Position numbers and translations under genes: made by a program. A model generated the notes under the pieces. It worked only from the letters and a program-made list of their open reading frames with translations. It was not told the origin of the DNA and searched no databases. Shown here piece after piece: positions 41,984 through 51,379 of a stretch of 64,000 nt of DNA (positions are counted from its first letter, which is position 1; every line of letters begins with the position of its first letter). This DNA is from Deltaproteobacteria bacterium (GTDB lineage: Bacteria; Desulfobacterota; Desulfobacteria; Desulfobacterales; Desulfosarcinaceae): positions 62,001 to 126,000 of the forward strand of contig JAHLLR010000002.1 in assembly GCA_020444075.1 (NCBI GenBank). The letters run 5' to 3'.

Positions 41984-42775
41984 TTATCGATCCAGAATCA
42001 CGTTCACCATTTCGGCAAAGCCGAACCCGCCTTCGGCGCGGGTCACCCAGGTCGGCGATGCCACCAGCTGGGCCTCGAAGGCCCGGACATTGGCCACCCC
42101 TACCGAATGGGGAAAAAAGCCGAACATGGGCGAATCGTTGGGCGAATCGCCGCAGAAGATGACCTGGTCCCGCATCGCATCCATTTGCTCCTTAAACACT
42201 TCCCTGAACATCAATCGGGACATGGACAGCTTATCGTAGTCGCCGAACCACCCGTTCACGTGGATGGAGCTGATCTTGGCGGTGGCGCCGGCCGCCTCGA
42301 AAATCGCCTGGATGGCCTGTGCCGATGACAGGGGCAGGGCCGGCACGTCTTCGCAGAAATCGATGGCCAGATCCGCCTCCCGATAGGCCTGATCGGCGGC
42401 TACGGCGCAACCGGGAACGCCGGCAAGCACCTTCTCCCGGATGCGATCAAGTCTGGTGTGATCAATGATTCGTTCTTCTTTTGACTTCCAATAGCGCCGG
42501 CACATCTTTTTTTGACGGTCATCGTATCGAAAATAGAAGGCGCCGTTTTCCCCCACCAGCCCGTCGACCGGCCACATCCGGGCGATGTGGTCGCACCAGC
42601 CGGCCGGGCGGCCCGTGATGGGGATCACCCGGATGCCCGACCGTTGAAGGTCTTCCATGGCGGCGAATACCACGGCCGGCAGCCGGCCATTTACGGTGAG
42701 GGTGTCGTCAATGTCGGTGAGCACATAGCGGATACCGGTCTTATCGACCTGTTGAAACGTGTCGATCAGTTTCAT
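41984..42775 (-). CDS. HAD-superfamily phosphatase (Cof type)
   Basis: A 263-residue HAD hydrolase: the nucleophile motif YVLTDIDDTLT, ITGRPAGWCDHIARMWPVDG as the cap entry with LVGENGAFYF, and the acidic motif CGDSPNDSPMFGFF. The C2-type cap points to sugar-phosphate substrates (Cof, SPP or mannosylglycerate phosphatase relatives). ATG 42775 follows AAGGAC. It lies between the nitroreductase and the phosphodiesterase leader. Confidence 0.88.
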   Translation of the reverse strand: MKLIDTFQQVDKTGIRYVLTDIDDTLTVNGRLPAVVFAAMEDLQRSGIRVIPITGRPAGWCDHIARMWPVDGLVGENGAFYFRYDDRQKKMCRRYWKSKEERIIDHTRLDRIREKVLAGVPGCAVAADQAYREADLAIDFCEDVPALPLSSAQAIQAIFEAAGATAKISSIHVNGWFGDYDKLSMSRLMFREVFKEQMDAMRDQVIFCGDSPNDSPMFGFFPHSVGVANVRAFEAQLVASPTWVTRAEGGFGFAEMVNVILDR

Positions 42776-42930
42776 TGAAGTCCTTCTTTTCAAGATTATC
42801 TATGCTTGTATCCTGCTTTTTGGAACGTTCCTGGTGATATAGACGGGAAGGATCACCCTGTCAAACAAAGGGATCGCTTCGATAGGAAAAAAGAAGGCAC
42901 AAATCCAAACACAAATGTGATGGCGTGCAC

Positions 42931-42959
42931 TTGACTGTCGGGGTATTTCGACCACTATA
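42931..42959 (+). promoter_or_regulatory. possible sigma-70 promoter of the phosphodiesterase gene
   Basis: TTGACT (42931-42936), 17 bases and ACTATA (42954-42959). It would give a leader of about 305 bases before the gene at 43273. The 479-base stretch 42794-43272 has no credible gene. Confidence 0.4.
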
Positions 42960-42992
42960 TAAAAAACTAAAGATAATTTATTTAGAGAACAC

Positions 42993-43046
42993 CGTCTCCG
43001 GAAGAGGACGATAAACGCTTTCCTCGTATATCGTCCTCTTCAGACG
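42993..43046 (+). other. long hairpin in the phosphodiesterase leader
   Basis: GAAGAGGACGATA (43001-43013) pairs perfectly with TATCGTCCTCTTC (43029-43041) around a 15-base loop. Beyond a CCG bulge, CGTCT pairs with AGACG. It lies just after the candidate promoter, 227 bases before the gene. No T-run. Confidence 0.6.
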
Positions 43047-43272
43047 ACACAGAATGATTTCCAACCAGGGTGTTTTCCGATCGAATGATCTTTAATTTGG
43101 GGGAAATCACGATAAGCCATAGAAGAAACGAATGAGGGTTTCCGCTGTTTGGTGATTCCTGCGAACTGCTTATTAATCTTGCGGTTTTCTTGGAATTTGA
43201 TTAGGAAGTGACCGACCTTTTGGGAAAAATGGGAACAAAATTTAAGCTCGAGATAGTTGTTCGTTTACCTAT

Positions 43273-44013
43273 ATGATGAAAAAAAAACTGCAAAAACGAT
43301 TGTTTATCGCCCACCGTGGGTTCAGCGCCCGCTATCCGGAGAATACCCTTGCCGCGTTCAAAGGTGCCATCGATGCCGGCGCCCATATGATCGAGCTGGA
43401 CGTTGCTCTGTCCAAGGATCGCCACCTGGTGGTGATCCACGACGAAACCGTGGACCGGACCACCAATGGAACCGGCCCGGTCAAGGCGCTGACCTTAGCG
43501 CAGCTCGGTCAATTGGACGCCGGCAGCTGGTTCGACCCGCGGTTCAACGCGGAACGGCTGCCCACCTTGGCCCAGGTGCTGGATGCGGTAAAAGGACACC
43601 TGCTGGTGAACATTGAAATCAAGCCCGAGGCCTTCGAAGCGGAAGGGCCGGCAGATGCGGTGGAACGGCAGGTGCTGCACCTGGTGCATGAGAAAAACAT
43701 GCTGGATGACGTTCTGGTGTCCAGCTTTGAATGGCAGGTGCTGGAAAATCTGAGAAAAATCGATCCGGACATCGCTTTGGGCCTGCTTTCCGAGGTTCCC
43801 GCGGATGAGAATTTGCTCCACTGGTATCAACGGGTCACGGGTTTCTCGTGGCACCCGGACTTCAGGGTGTTGACCCAACAGCAGGTAAACACCCTGCACG
43901 ATATGGGCGCACGCGTGTTTCCCTATGCGGTGGATGGTGAGATCGACACCCGCGGGATGCTGGCCATGGGTGTGGACGGATTGATCGTCGACGACCCCCG
44001 GCAGATGCTTTAG
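43273..44013 (+). CDS. ugpQ: glycerophosphodiester phosphodiesterase
   Basis: A 246-residue cytoplasmic GDPD TIM barrel: FIAHRGFSARYPENTLAAF, GAHMIELDVALSKD, LVVIHDETVDRTTNGTG and VNIEIKPE carry the metal and catalytic residues. It cleaves glycerophosphodiesters to glycerol-3-phosphate and an alcohol. The absence of a signal peptide fits UgpQ, which works on substrate brought in by the Ugp importer 2.5 kb away. The start is weakly marked (43273 or 43276). Confidence 0.92.
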   Translation: MMKKKLQKRLFIAHRGFSARYPENTLAAFKGAIDAGAHMIELDVALSKDRHLVVIHDETVDRTTNGTGPVKALTLAQLGQLDAGSWFDPRFNAERLPTLAQVLDAVKGHLLVNIEIKPEAFEAEGPADAVERQVLHLVHEKNMLDDVLVSSFEWQVLENLRKIDPDIALGLLSEVPADENLLHWYQRVTGFSWHPDFRVLTQQQVNTLHDMGARVFPYAVDGEIDTRGMLAMGVDGLIVDDPRQML

Positions 44014-44226
44014 CCATCCTCTCGACTGTCCTGCCGGGGATATTCCCCACGTCGGAATCGAGTCGCAGGGATCGCCTGCAAGGGCAAGGCGCAGGATGGG
44101 TGCGCGCCGTCCTGACCGGACCTGCCGTGGGTCCTTGACGCCGGTTGCCGCTTTTGTCATACTCCCCGCTGTCACACCTGCCTGATCCGATTGAGCACCC
44201 CTAACAATCCTGCAAGGAGAAGAACG

Positions 44227-44964
44227 ATGGCCCCACCCGTGCTTGTTGACGTGGAGAATCAGATCGCGGTGATCACACTCAACCGCCCCGAGCGGAGAAA
44301 CGCCATCAACCAGCAGCTCCTCATCCACCTTTACAATGCACTGGAGGCGGTGACCACCCGCAGGGATGTCAGAGTGGCCATCATCACCGGCAACGGGCCC
44401 TCTTTCTGTGCCGGCCTGGACCTGGGTGCCATCGGCAAGGAGAATCTTTTCGATCCCCGGGGAGACGGCAGCGACCTGCCGGATCTGATGCGTGCGTGCA
44501 ATAAACCCATCATCGGAGCGGTGAACGGCCACGCCATCACCGGTGGTTTCGAGCTGGCCCTGAATTGCGATTTTATCATCGCCGCAGAAAATGCGCAGTT
44601 CTCCGATACCCATGCCCGCGTGGGAATCCATCCGGGCTGGGGAATGACCCAGTTGCTCCAGCAGACCGTGGGTCAGCGCCGGGCCAAGCAGATCTCTTTT
44701 ACCTGCCAGCCCATATTCGCCCATACGGCGCTTGCCTGGGGGCTGGTCAACGAAGTCCTGCCCAGAGAACATCTGCTGGATCGCGCGAAAACCATTGCCG
44801 CCCAGATCGTTCAGGCCGATCCCCAGCTTCTGGGGATTATTAAAACCCTCATCGAAAACCGCAACCGCAGTCCCCTGGAGCAGGCCTTCGATAAAGAGAG
44901 AAGCGGATTCAGACAATTTCTCCAGGATAAGATCAGTCAATTCAAACTCTCTCGAAAGGAATAG
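44227..44964 (+). CDS. enoyl-CoA hydratase/isomerase family protein
   Basis: A 245-residue crotonase. ATG 44227 follows GCAAGGAGAAG. It has IAVITLNRPERRNAINQQL, the oxyanion motifs GPSFCAGLDLG and GAVNGHAITGGFELALNCDF, and HARVGIHPGWGM with the region of the catalytic Glu altered (GIHPGWGMT). It may hydrate or isomerise a CoA ester; the substrate is unknown. It is followed after four bases by the DUF1786 gene. Confidence 0.88.
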   Translation: MAPPVLVDVENQIAVITLNRPERRNAINQQLLIHLYNALEAVTTRRDVRVAIITGNGPSFCAGLDLGAIGKENLFDPRGDGSDLPDLMRACNKPIIGAVNGHAITGGFELALNCDFIIAAENAQFSDTHARVGIHPGWGMTQLLQQTVGQRRAKQISFTCQPIFAHTALAWGLVNEVLPREHLLDRAKTIAAQIVQADPQLLGIIKTLIENRNRSPLEQAFDKERSGFRQFLQDKISQFKLSRKE

Positions 44965-44968
44965 CGCC

Positions 44969-46045
44969 ATGGGACGCTACCTGCTGCTGGACATCGGTGC
45001 CGGTACCCTGGACATGCTCTGCTATGACACCGACCACGATCTTCATTACAAAGCGGTAGTCCGATCGCCGGTGCGGGTGCTGGCCGATGAAATCCGGCAG
45101 ACCGGCGGCAATCTGATGGTCACCGGATGTGAGATGGGCGGCGGTCCGGTCTCCCAGGCGCTGATCGACCGCGCCAAGACGGCTGACGTGCTGATGTCAA
45201 AATCATCCGCCGCCACCATCCATCACGACATGCAACGGGTGGCTGCCCATGGCATCCGCTTGATAGACGAGGCAGAAGCGGAGGGCTTGAAGGATGATTC
45301 CCGATTTCATCACCTCCGTACCGGAGACCTTCAGCTCGACCGCCTGCAGCGCCTCGTCCGGGGCATCGGCGTCCCCTTTGAATTCGATGCCGTGGCCATC
45401 TGCGCCCAGGATCATGGGGCGCCGCCGCCCGGAGTCTCTCACCTGGATTTCAGGCATCAACGGTTTGCGGCGGCACTGGCGCAACACCCGGTCCCCCAGA
45501 CCCTGCTTTACCGTTCCGATCAGGTCCCGGCAGAGATGAACCGGCTGTCGGCTATCGCCAAAGCGGCAAAGGCCCTTCCCACCCATCGGGTCTATGTGAT
45601 GGATTCGGGAATGGCAGCCATTCTCGGCGCATCCATGGACGTGCTGGCAGTGAATCAAAAAAGAATCCTCGTGCTGGATATCGCCACATCCCACACGGTG
45701 GGTGCGGCCATGGAAGATGGCATGCTGTGCGGCTTTTTTGAGTATCACACCACAGACATCACCGCTGCGCGGCTGGACCAGCTGCTCAAGGACCTGGCAG
45801 ACGGAAAGCTATCTCACCGGCAGATTTTAGATCAAGGCGGCCACGGGGCCTATATCCGCAAATCATTGGGCTACGACGGCGTCGAACTGATCCTGGCCAC
45901 CGGCCCCCGGCGTCGACTGGCCCTGGAATCAAAACTTCCCATCACCTTCGGCGCCCCCTGGGGAGATAACATGATGACCGGAACGGTGGGTCTCATGGAA
46001 GCCGTGAGGCGACGCGAAGAGATGCCGCCGATCAGATACCTGTAA
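44969..46045 (+). CDS. DUF1786 family protein (ASKHA-like)
   Basis: A 358-residue protein of the DUF1786 family, often labelled as pyruvate formate-lyase activating enzyme-like. It has YLLLDIGAGTLDMLCYD at the start and VLDIATSHTVGAAMEDG later, like the two phosphate motifs of ASKHA ATPases, plus FGAPWGDNMMTGTVGL at the end. ATG 44969 follows GAAAGGA. Function unknown; the tight spacing links it to the enoyl-CoA hydratase. Confidence 0.85.
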   Translation: MGRYLLLDIGAGTLDMLCYDTDHDLHYKAVVRSPVRVLADEIRQTGGNLMVTGCEMGGGPVSQALIDRAKTADVLMSKSSAATIHHDMQRVAAHGIRLIDEAEAEGLKDDSRFHHLRTGDLQLDRLQRLVRGIGVPFEFDAVAICAQDHGAPPPGVSHLDFRHQRFAAALAQHPVPQTLLYRSDQVPAEMNRLSAIAKAAKALPTHRVYVMDSGMAAILGASMDVLAVNQKRILVLDIATSHTVGAAMEDGMLCGFFEYHTTDITAARLDQLLKDLADGKLSHRQILDQGGHGAYIRKSLGYDGVELILATGPRRRLALESKLPITFGAPWGDNMMTGTVGLMEAVRRREEMPPIRYL

Positions 46046-46215
46046 GGATTTTCCCAGCAGGTGGTTTAGCTTGACGACGGCGCGGAGTTGTCCGGGAGCC
46101 GCGTTGGTTCGGTTTACCGGAACCGGCTGCTGAGCGGCAGCGTTTTCGAACCCTTTTTTCCGGATTGCCGGATGCAGTAGACGGTGATTTCCGATACGCC
46201 CGAGGAGGGCGATCC

Positions 46216-46647
46216 ATGCCAGATAAAACACGCCAGGAAGCCATCGATGCCCACATCCAGAACGATGCCTTTGCCCGGTTCCTGGGTGCCGAGGTAACGA
46301 TCGTGGCACCGGGGCACAGCCGGGTCTCGTTGACCGTCACCGCGCAGATGACCAATTTTCACGGGATCACCCATGGCGGCCTGGTGTTTGCCCTGGGTGA
46401 CCTGGCTTTCGCCGCCGCCAGCAATTCCCGGGGGCAGGTGGCCGTTGCCTTGAATGTAAATATCTGCTTCCTCAACCCGTCCAGGGTGGGTGACCGCCTC
46501 GTGGCCGAAGCCAAGGAGTGCCATCTGGGAGGAAGAACCGGGTTATACGAAATCACGGTGGTGGATGAAAAAACCGGCACCCCCATCGCTCGCAGCCAGG
46601 ATCTGGTGTATCGCAAGAAGGCGTGGTTCGTGGCACCGGAAGATTAA
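46216..46647 (+). CDS. PaaI-type hotdog thioesterase
   Basis: A 143-residue hotdog-fold protein with FHGITHGGLVFALGDLAFAAASN, the PaaI catalytic helix, and VALNVNICFLNPS. ATG 46216 follows GAGGAGGG. PaaI-type enzymes hydrolyse acyl- or phenylacetyl-CoA esters. With the hydratase just upstream it may act in a CoA-ester path. Confidence 0.9.
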   Translation: MPDKTRQEAIDAHIQNDAFARFLGAEVTIVAPGHSRVSLTVTAQMTNFHGITHGGLVFALGDLAFAAASNSRGQVAVALNVNICFLNPSRVGDRLVAEAKECHLGGRTGLYEITVVDEKTGTPIARSQDLVYRKKAWFVAPED

Positions 46648-46669
46648 ACGCCTTCCGCTGGTGGACCGG

Positions 46670-47434
46670 TTATAGTATTTGTGAAATGTAGACGAACGCG
46701 ACATCCCTGCTTTCGGGTGTCTCCAGAAAACGCATGATGCCTTCGACGGTATCCGGTCGCGGATGACCGATACCGATGGCGCTGCCGTGCTTCAGGGCAC
46801 GGGCCCGAAGCCGTTTCATCTGCCGGATGACCGACGGCACCTCCCGCTGATTGTCCAGGAACAGATCCCGCCTTATCGTTGACATGCCCATTTGCCGGGC
46901 GCAGGCGTAAGCTGTTGAATGTCCGGTGGTCAGACTGTCTACAAAAAACAGGCCGCGGTTTCGGACCACGTCCAGGGCCTGCCCCATTTTTTTAGGCTGC
47001 TGGGTGTATTTGGATCCCATGTGGTTATTGACCCCGACCACGTTGGGCAGGGTGGCGATGTTTTCGGCCACCACATGGTGAATGCACTCCGGTCGGTCCT
47101 CCACGAAAATGGCGCCGGGTCCCGGATCCACTTCGGTGCTGAACGGTTCCATGGGCTGGTGGAGCATAATTTCGTGGCCGGGGGCGTGCAGGGCCAGGGC
47201 CGACTCTACGGACCAGCAGAGTCGAGGCAGAACAGAAAAGGTAATGGGAATATCTGCTTTGAGAAATTGTTCGGCTCGTCTGAGGTTGAACCCGATGTCG
47301 TCGATGATCAGGGCGATACGGGGAGGGCCGGCGGCCGGCGGAAAAAAGGATTCTGCTGAAACCGGGATGCGGGAAACGAAAAGACTTCCCAGGAGAAGTC
47401 CGGCGCTCTTAACCAGAAAGGTACGTCGATCCAT
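46670..47434 (-). CDS. divergent polysaccharide deacetylase (YibQ-like)
   Basis: A 254-residue secreted or periplasmic protein starting MDRRTFLVKSAGLLLGSLF, a twin-arginine-type leader. The NodB-like fold of the divergent polysaccharide deacetylase family is seen in RIALIIDDIGFNLRRAEQF, HEIMLHQPMEP, VVGVNNHMGSKYT and FFVDSLTTGHSTAY, with metal-binding Asp/His kept. It probably trims cell-wall or exopolysaccharide. It converges with the thioesterase gene. Confidence 0.88.
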   Translation of the reverse strand: MDRRTFLVKSAGLLLGSLFVSRIPVSAESFFPPAAGPPRIALIIDDIGFNLRRAEQFLKADIPITFSVLPRLCWSVESALALHAPGHEIMLHQPMEPFSTEVDPGPGAIFVEDRPECIHHVVAENIATLPNVVGVNNHMGSKYTQQPKKMGQALDVVRNRGLFFVDSLTTGHSTAYACARQMGMSTIRRDLFLDNQREVPSVIRQMKRLRARALKHGSAIGIGHPRPDTVEGIMRFLETPESRDVAFVYISQIL

Positions 47435-47726
47435 CAATTGTTGCGCGTTTCTCCGGCCTGCTGCCAGGTGACCCACCTTTCTGGTGGGGGTGCATTTTCT
47501 TCCTCTTTGAGATCGTTGAATCGGTTTTGCCGAGTAGCCCTTGCTTTCTTATACAGGTGGTTGCGTGTTGGATCAACCCCTAACACTATATATAGGCTTG
47601 CTTGAAAATGAATCCTTGCCAGATCGATCGCCTGCAGAATCGTGCGTTGAAAAGATCTTGCTCGGCGTTTCTAAATCGTTCATACTTTCGCCCATGCATT
47701 CCTGGTTTCACAGATCATCGAACCCC

Positions 47727-48491
47727 ATGAACAAACCCTTGCATTCGATCATATTCCTGGCCCTGCTGTTAATCTTTTTACCAACCCTGGTATTGGCCAA
47801 GGAAGAGGCTGTCCGTGTAGCCGTTGATGCGGCCTATCCGCCATACATGTTCGGTACAACCCCGGCAAAAGGCCTCTATCCGGAAATTCTCAGAACGGCC
47901 TTTTCCCTGTCCGGTATTCCTGTCAAAATAACCGGATATCCCTGGAAGCGGGCCCTGAGCCTGGGCCGTGAAGGCAAGGTTGCCATCGGCGGGATCTATC
48001 AGAACCTTACACGCATGGCGCTGTTCGACTATTCAGACCCGATTTACATTGAAACATTGCGGGTGTGCGTGAAAGCCGGCCATAACTTTCCATTCAGCGG
48101 GGTGATTGACCTGGGAGGCAAACGGGTAGGCATCAACCGGGGGTGGAGTTATGGCGAGGTCTTCGACAGCGCCCGCCGGGCCGGTCTGTTTGAAGCCGAA
48201 GAAGCCACGGACAACCAGGCCAACCTGAAAAAGCTTATTCTCGGCCGACTGGATTGCATTATTGCCGATGAACGCTCCCTCTCGCAGATTATTTACCAGA
48301 GGGGGTGGGGGGATGATGTGGAAATGCTCGATCCTCCCGCTGCGGTCAACAGCGTCCATCTGGTTTTCGCCAAGCGTACAAAACAGACCCTTGTCCTGGA
48401 TCGGTTCAATCAGGGTTTGGTCAAAATGAAAGAAAACGGGATCTACAGCCGAATCATCGACGAGTTTATCCATGGGGTTGAAGCAGATTGA
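47727..48491 (+). CDS. periplasmic substrate-binding protein, family 3
   Basis: A 254-residue protein with a signal peptide (MNKPLHSIIFLALLLIFLPTLVLA) and a family-3 solute-binding domain (VRVAVDAAYPPYMFG, GIYQNLTRMALFDYSDPIY, GGKRVGINRGWSYGEVF, DCIIADERSLSQIIY). The frame runs back to 47541, but the leader peptide fixes the start near 47727. No permease or ATPase lies beside it, so it may be an orphan binding protein or feed a sensor. Confidence 0.85.
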   Translation: MNKPLHSIIFLALLLIFLPTLVLAKEEAVRVAVDAAYPPYMFGTTPAKGLYPEILRTAFSLSGIPVKITGYPWKRALSLGREGKVAIGGIYQNLTRMALFDYSDPIYIETLRVCVKAGHNFPFSGVIDLGGKRVGINRGWSYGEVFDSARRAGLFEAEEATDNQANLKKLILGRLDCIIADERSLSQIIYQRGWGDDVEMLDPPAAVNSVHLVFAKRTKQTLVLDRFNQGLVKMKENGIYSRIIDEFIHGVEAD

Positions 48492-48609
48492 TTCCACTGC
48501 GCGTTCAACCCCTGCCGTCGTCGCGTCCTCCTTGCCGTCAGGCACAGCCGCAATCAGACCCTGGCATGTTTTCAACCCGACAGAACTTTGAAAAGATAAG
48601 GATCAGCCA

Positions 48610-49239
48610 TCAGGCGCTGGCGTGGGCCACCTCCTCTTTAGAAAAGCTTTTGGGTACGCCTTCGTACGGGGTCCGTTTTTTGGATTTCATCGTCCGGGGA
48701 TCGCGCATGGATTTCAGAATGTCGATGCTTTCCTTATACCCTTTGTTGATCCGGCACAATTCCAGTGCCATGCCGACCACCTGGGCGACAGCCTGAACGA
48801 AATTCACGTCATTGTGTCCGAATTCCCACGGCTCGGCCGTGTAGACCCGCAGGCATCCGATGATGCGTTCACCGATAATCATCGGCACCGAGAGAATCGA
48901 TGCGATCCCCTCTTTTCGGGCAGCTTCGGGGTATTGAAGCCGCGGGTCGTCACTGACATCGTAAATGGCCACCGGCTGACCGTCTTCAAGTGCCGATGAG
49001 ATCGATCGAAGGGCGCTGACCGGTCCCTTGTCCAGGTACTCCCGGCTGAGCCCATAACTGCCGGCAAGCGAAAGCACATTGCTTTTCTTGTCGAACAAAA
49101 ACAGGGTGCAGCCTTTGACGTTCAACGCATTGGTGACGCCCTCCACCGAAATCAGGACAATTTCCTCCGGATCCCGGATCATAGAGATGGATCGAGTGAT
49201 CCGGATAAGGCTCTCATAGGTGATGACAGGTTTTTCCAT
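48610..49239 (-). CDS. GAF-domain protein
   Basis: A 209-residue single GAF domain (SIMIRDPEEIVLISVEGVT ... ERIIGCLRVYTAEPWEFGH) with a short helical tail. The start at 49239 follows CAAGGAGG. It has no output domain, so it likely binds a small ligand and signals by contact. The remnant at 7.2 kb carries the same kind of domain. Confidence 0.87.
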   Translation of the reverse strand: MEKPVITYESLIRITRSISMIRDPEEIVLISVEGVTNALNVKGCTLFLFDKKSNVLSLAGSYGLSREYLDKGPVSALRSISSALEDGQPVAIYDVSDDPRLQYPEAARKEGIASILSVPMIIGERIIGCLRVYTAEPWEFGHNDVNFVQAVAQVVGMALELCRINKGYKESIDILKSMRDPRTMKSKKRTPYEGVPKSFSKEEVAHASA

Positions 49240-49655
49240 GGCGACCTCCTTGGGTTAAAATAGTTTATCCGTGCCGGCCATCGATTTCAGACTTGACGGC
49301 AAAACTGGCGCCGGGAGGTGTTGGGCGTTAACGGAAAGTCGTGTTGCGTTATCGGTCCAGAAATATCAGAAGAAGAAAAATGACGATGAAAAGAGTTGCT
49401 GGGTGCAATTACACGTGTCGGTATCGATCAGGCGCTGAGGTCGAATGGTTCGATGGCTGGTTATGAACAATGTCCCACAGAATTGGTTCGGTTGCAAGGA
49501 ATATAATCTGTCTACCGCGGCAACGTTGAGTGTAGTCATACTAGCGGTTCCGGCTTGGGACGGCTGGAAGCCGCTCACGTCAAGCCGAATTTCAAATTGT
49601 CTTGTCTGTTCTCATGATTCATTTAACTAAATAATATTAAAGAGGAATTAAGACT
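49240..49655. other. 416-base stretch without a credible gene
   Basis: Short frames on both strands have no family features. No strong hairpin or tRNA-like fold was seen. It is AT-richer near 49600-49650, next to the 3' end of the MocR gene. Confidence 0.5.
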
Positions 49656-51092
49656 TCACCTGATCTGTGACATCCTGTCGATGACCCGCCCTAACCGCCG
49701 GATGGCCGGTATGGCTTCATCGGACCAGTTGGCGGCGTTCAGGCGAATGAAATTGCGGTAGCGGTTGCCGGTTGAAAAAAGATGGCCGGGGGTGATGGCG
49801 ATGCCTTCCTTGAGCGCGGTTTGATAAAGCACGAGGGTGTCGATCTCCTCAGGCAACTCAATCCACAGCAGGTAGCCGCCGGCAGGATCGGTCACGCGGA
49901 TATTCGATGGAAAAAAGCGGATCACTGCCCGTCTCAGCTCCGCCACCCTGTTCTGGTATACCCGGCGAATCCGGCGCAGGTGCTGGCGGTAGCCCCCTTC
50001 GGCCATGAATTCGGCCACCGCCACCTGAGGCAGCGTGGCCGCGGCCAGACTGGTGCTGTATTTCAACCACGCCACCGTGGATCGGTATCGACCGGGTGCG
50101 GCCCAGCCGACCCTGAGTCCCGGTGAAAGCGTCTTGGAAAACGAGGCGCACCACAGGACCAGGCCTCTGGTATCGAATGCCTTGGCGGACAGGGGCCGTT
50201 TTGCGGAAAAATGAATGTCCCCGAAGATATCGTTTTCAATCAAGGGGATGTCGTGTGATGCCAGCAGTTTGACCAGCGCTTTTTTGCGCTCATCCGGAAT
50301 GCAGCTGCCCAGAGGATTGTTGAAGTTGGATATGACCAGGCAGGCCTGCACCGAATTGTTTTCCAGGGCAAAACCCAAGGCCTCCAGGCTGATACCGTCC
50401 CTGGGGTGCGTGGGGATTTCCAGGGCTTTGAGGCGGAGATTCTCCATGTACTGAAACACGTCGAAACAGATCGGCGATTCCACGGCAACGGTATCGCCGG
50501 GCCGGCAGACGGCCTGCAGGCAGCTGGAAACGGCTTCACCGCAGCCCGACGTGATGATGATTTCGTCAGCATCCAGGGTGCAGCCGGCGACCACCGCATG
50601 CCGGACGATCTGCTGGCGAAGGGGCTTGTTGCCGGGCGGCGCCATATACAAACCGGCGCGATCGCCCATGCGGCGGGCCGCAGACGCCATAATCCGGTTG
50701 AGCTGCCGGGTGGCGGTGAGTTCCTGGGCCGGGTGGGCGGCGCCCAGTTGGGTCAGTTTCGGGTTGAGGGTATCGCGCAAGACGATCATGGTGATCAGTT
50801 CGCGCATACCGACGGCGCTCGGATCAGGCTCAGGATCGGAAAGCGCCGGCTCCGGGGGCGCGCTGGGAAGCTGGCTGCTGACATAAAACCCCGATCTCGG
50901 CCGGGGAACCAACAGGCCCCGCGCCTCCAACTGATAGTAGGCTTTCAGTATCGTGGTGATGCTGACCTTCCACTGCTGGCTCAACTTGCGCACCGACGGC
51001 GCCGCCGCTCCCGGTCCGAAGGCACCTTCTTCGATCAGACGCGTCAACTGGTCGGCGACCTGTTGATATTTTGGTGTTTTACCCATGGGCAA
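49656..51092 (-). CDS. MocR/PdxR-type regulator (GntR HTH plus aminotransferase domain)
   Basis: A 478-residue protein with a GntR winged HTH (LIEEGAFGPGAAAPSVRKLSQQ, KVSITTILKAYYQLEARGLL) and a fold-type I aminotransferase domain from about residue 115, with the PLP Lys in CASFSKTLSPGLRVGW. MocR proteins sense PLP-linked amino compounds. It diverges from the DUF2917 and EamA genes; three evenly spaced CAGTACA-type sites in the gap mark its likely operator. Confidence 0.92.
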   Translation of the reverse strand: MPMGKTPKYQQVADQLTRLIEEGAFGPGAAAPSVRKLSQQWKVSITTILKAYYQLEARGLLVPRPRSGFYVSSQLPSAPPEPALSDPEPDPSAVGMRELITMIVLRDTLNPKLTQLGAAHPAQELTATRQLNRIMASAARRMGDRAGLYMAPPGNKPLRQQIVRHAVVAGCTLDADEIIITSGCGEAVSSCLQAVCRPGDTVAVESPICFDVFQYMENLRLKALEIPTHPRDGISLEALGFALENNSVQACLVISNFNNPLGSCIPDERKKALVKLLASHDIPLIENDIFGDIHFSAKRPLSAKAFDTRGLVLWCASFSKTLSPGLRVGWAAPGRYRSTVAWLKYSTSLAAATLPQVAVAEFMAEGGYRQHLRRIRRVYQNRVAELRRAVIRFFPSNIRVTDPAGGYLLWIELPEEIDTLVLYQTALKEGIAITPGHLFSTGNRYRNFIRLNAANWSDEAIPAIRRLGRVIDRMSQIR

Positions 51093-51124
51093 CCTCCAAA
51101 ACTTAAAGGTTTCAAGGCTTCAAT

Positions 51125-51181
51125 CAGTACAATTGGGTTACTTCGCAACCAGTACAGATGAAAAATTATCATAACTGTACT
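51125..51181. promoter_or_regulatory. MocR operator: three CAGTACA-type sites at 25-base spacing
   Basis: CAGTACA occurs at 51125-51131 and 51150-51156, and CTGTACT (its inverse) at 51175-51181. The starts are exactly 25 bases apart. MocR regulators bind such spaced repeats between the divergent genes they control. Confidence 0.65.
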
Positions 51182-51278
51182 CATAACAAAATATTAATAT
51201 TGTGGCTGTTATTGTTTTTCTGGAAATTGTATTCATCATGCCAGGGTAACGCAGGTTGCCTTCAGCGTAGATGCCTTG

Positions 51279-51297
51279 GACCCGTGTGGTACGGGTC
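51279..51297. promoter_or_regulatory. inverted repeat before the DUF2917 gene
   Basis: GACCCGT-GTGGT-ACGGGTC, 7-bp arms, about 80 bases upstream of the DUF2917 start. Possibly a second operator or leader hairpin. Confidence 0.35.
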
Positions 51298-51379
51298 GAC
51301 GGAATGAATTAATTCTACGGCTGATTTTTTTTCGCTCTATCGATCCTGCCACGGTGAAGGGCGGGGTGAGGAGGCAGCA

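Noticed and set aside
43495-44970. 491-codon minus-strand open frame
   Set aside because: It is antisense to the phosphodiesterase and enoyl-CoA hydratase genes, both with clear family motifs; the frame has none.
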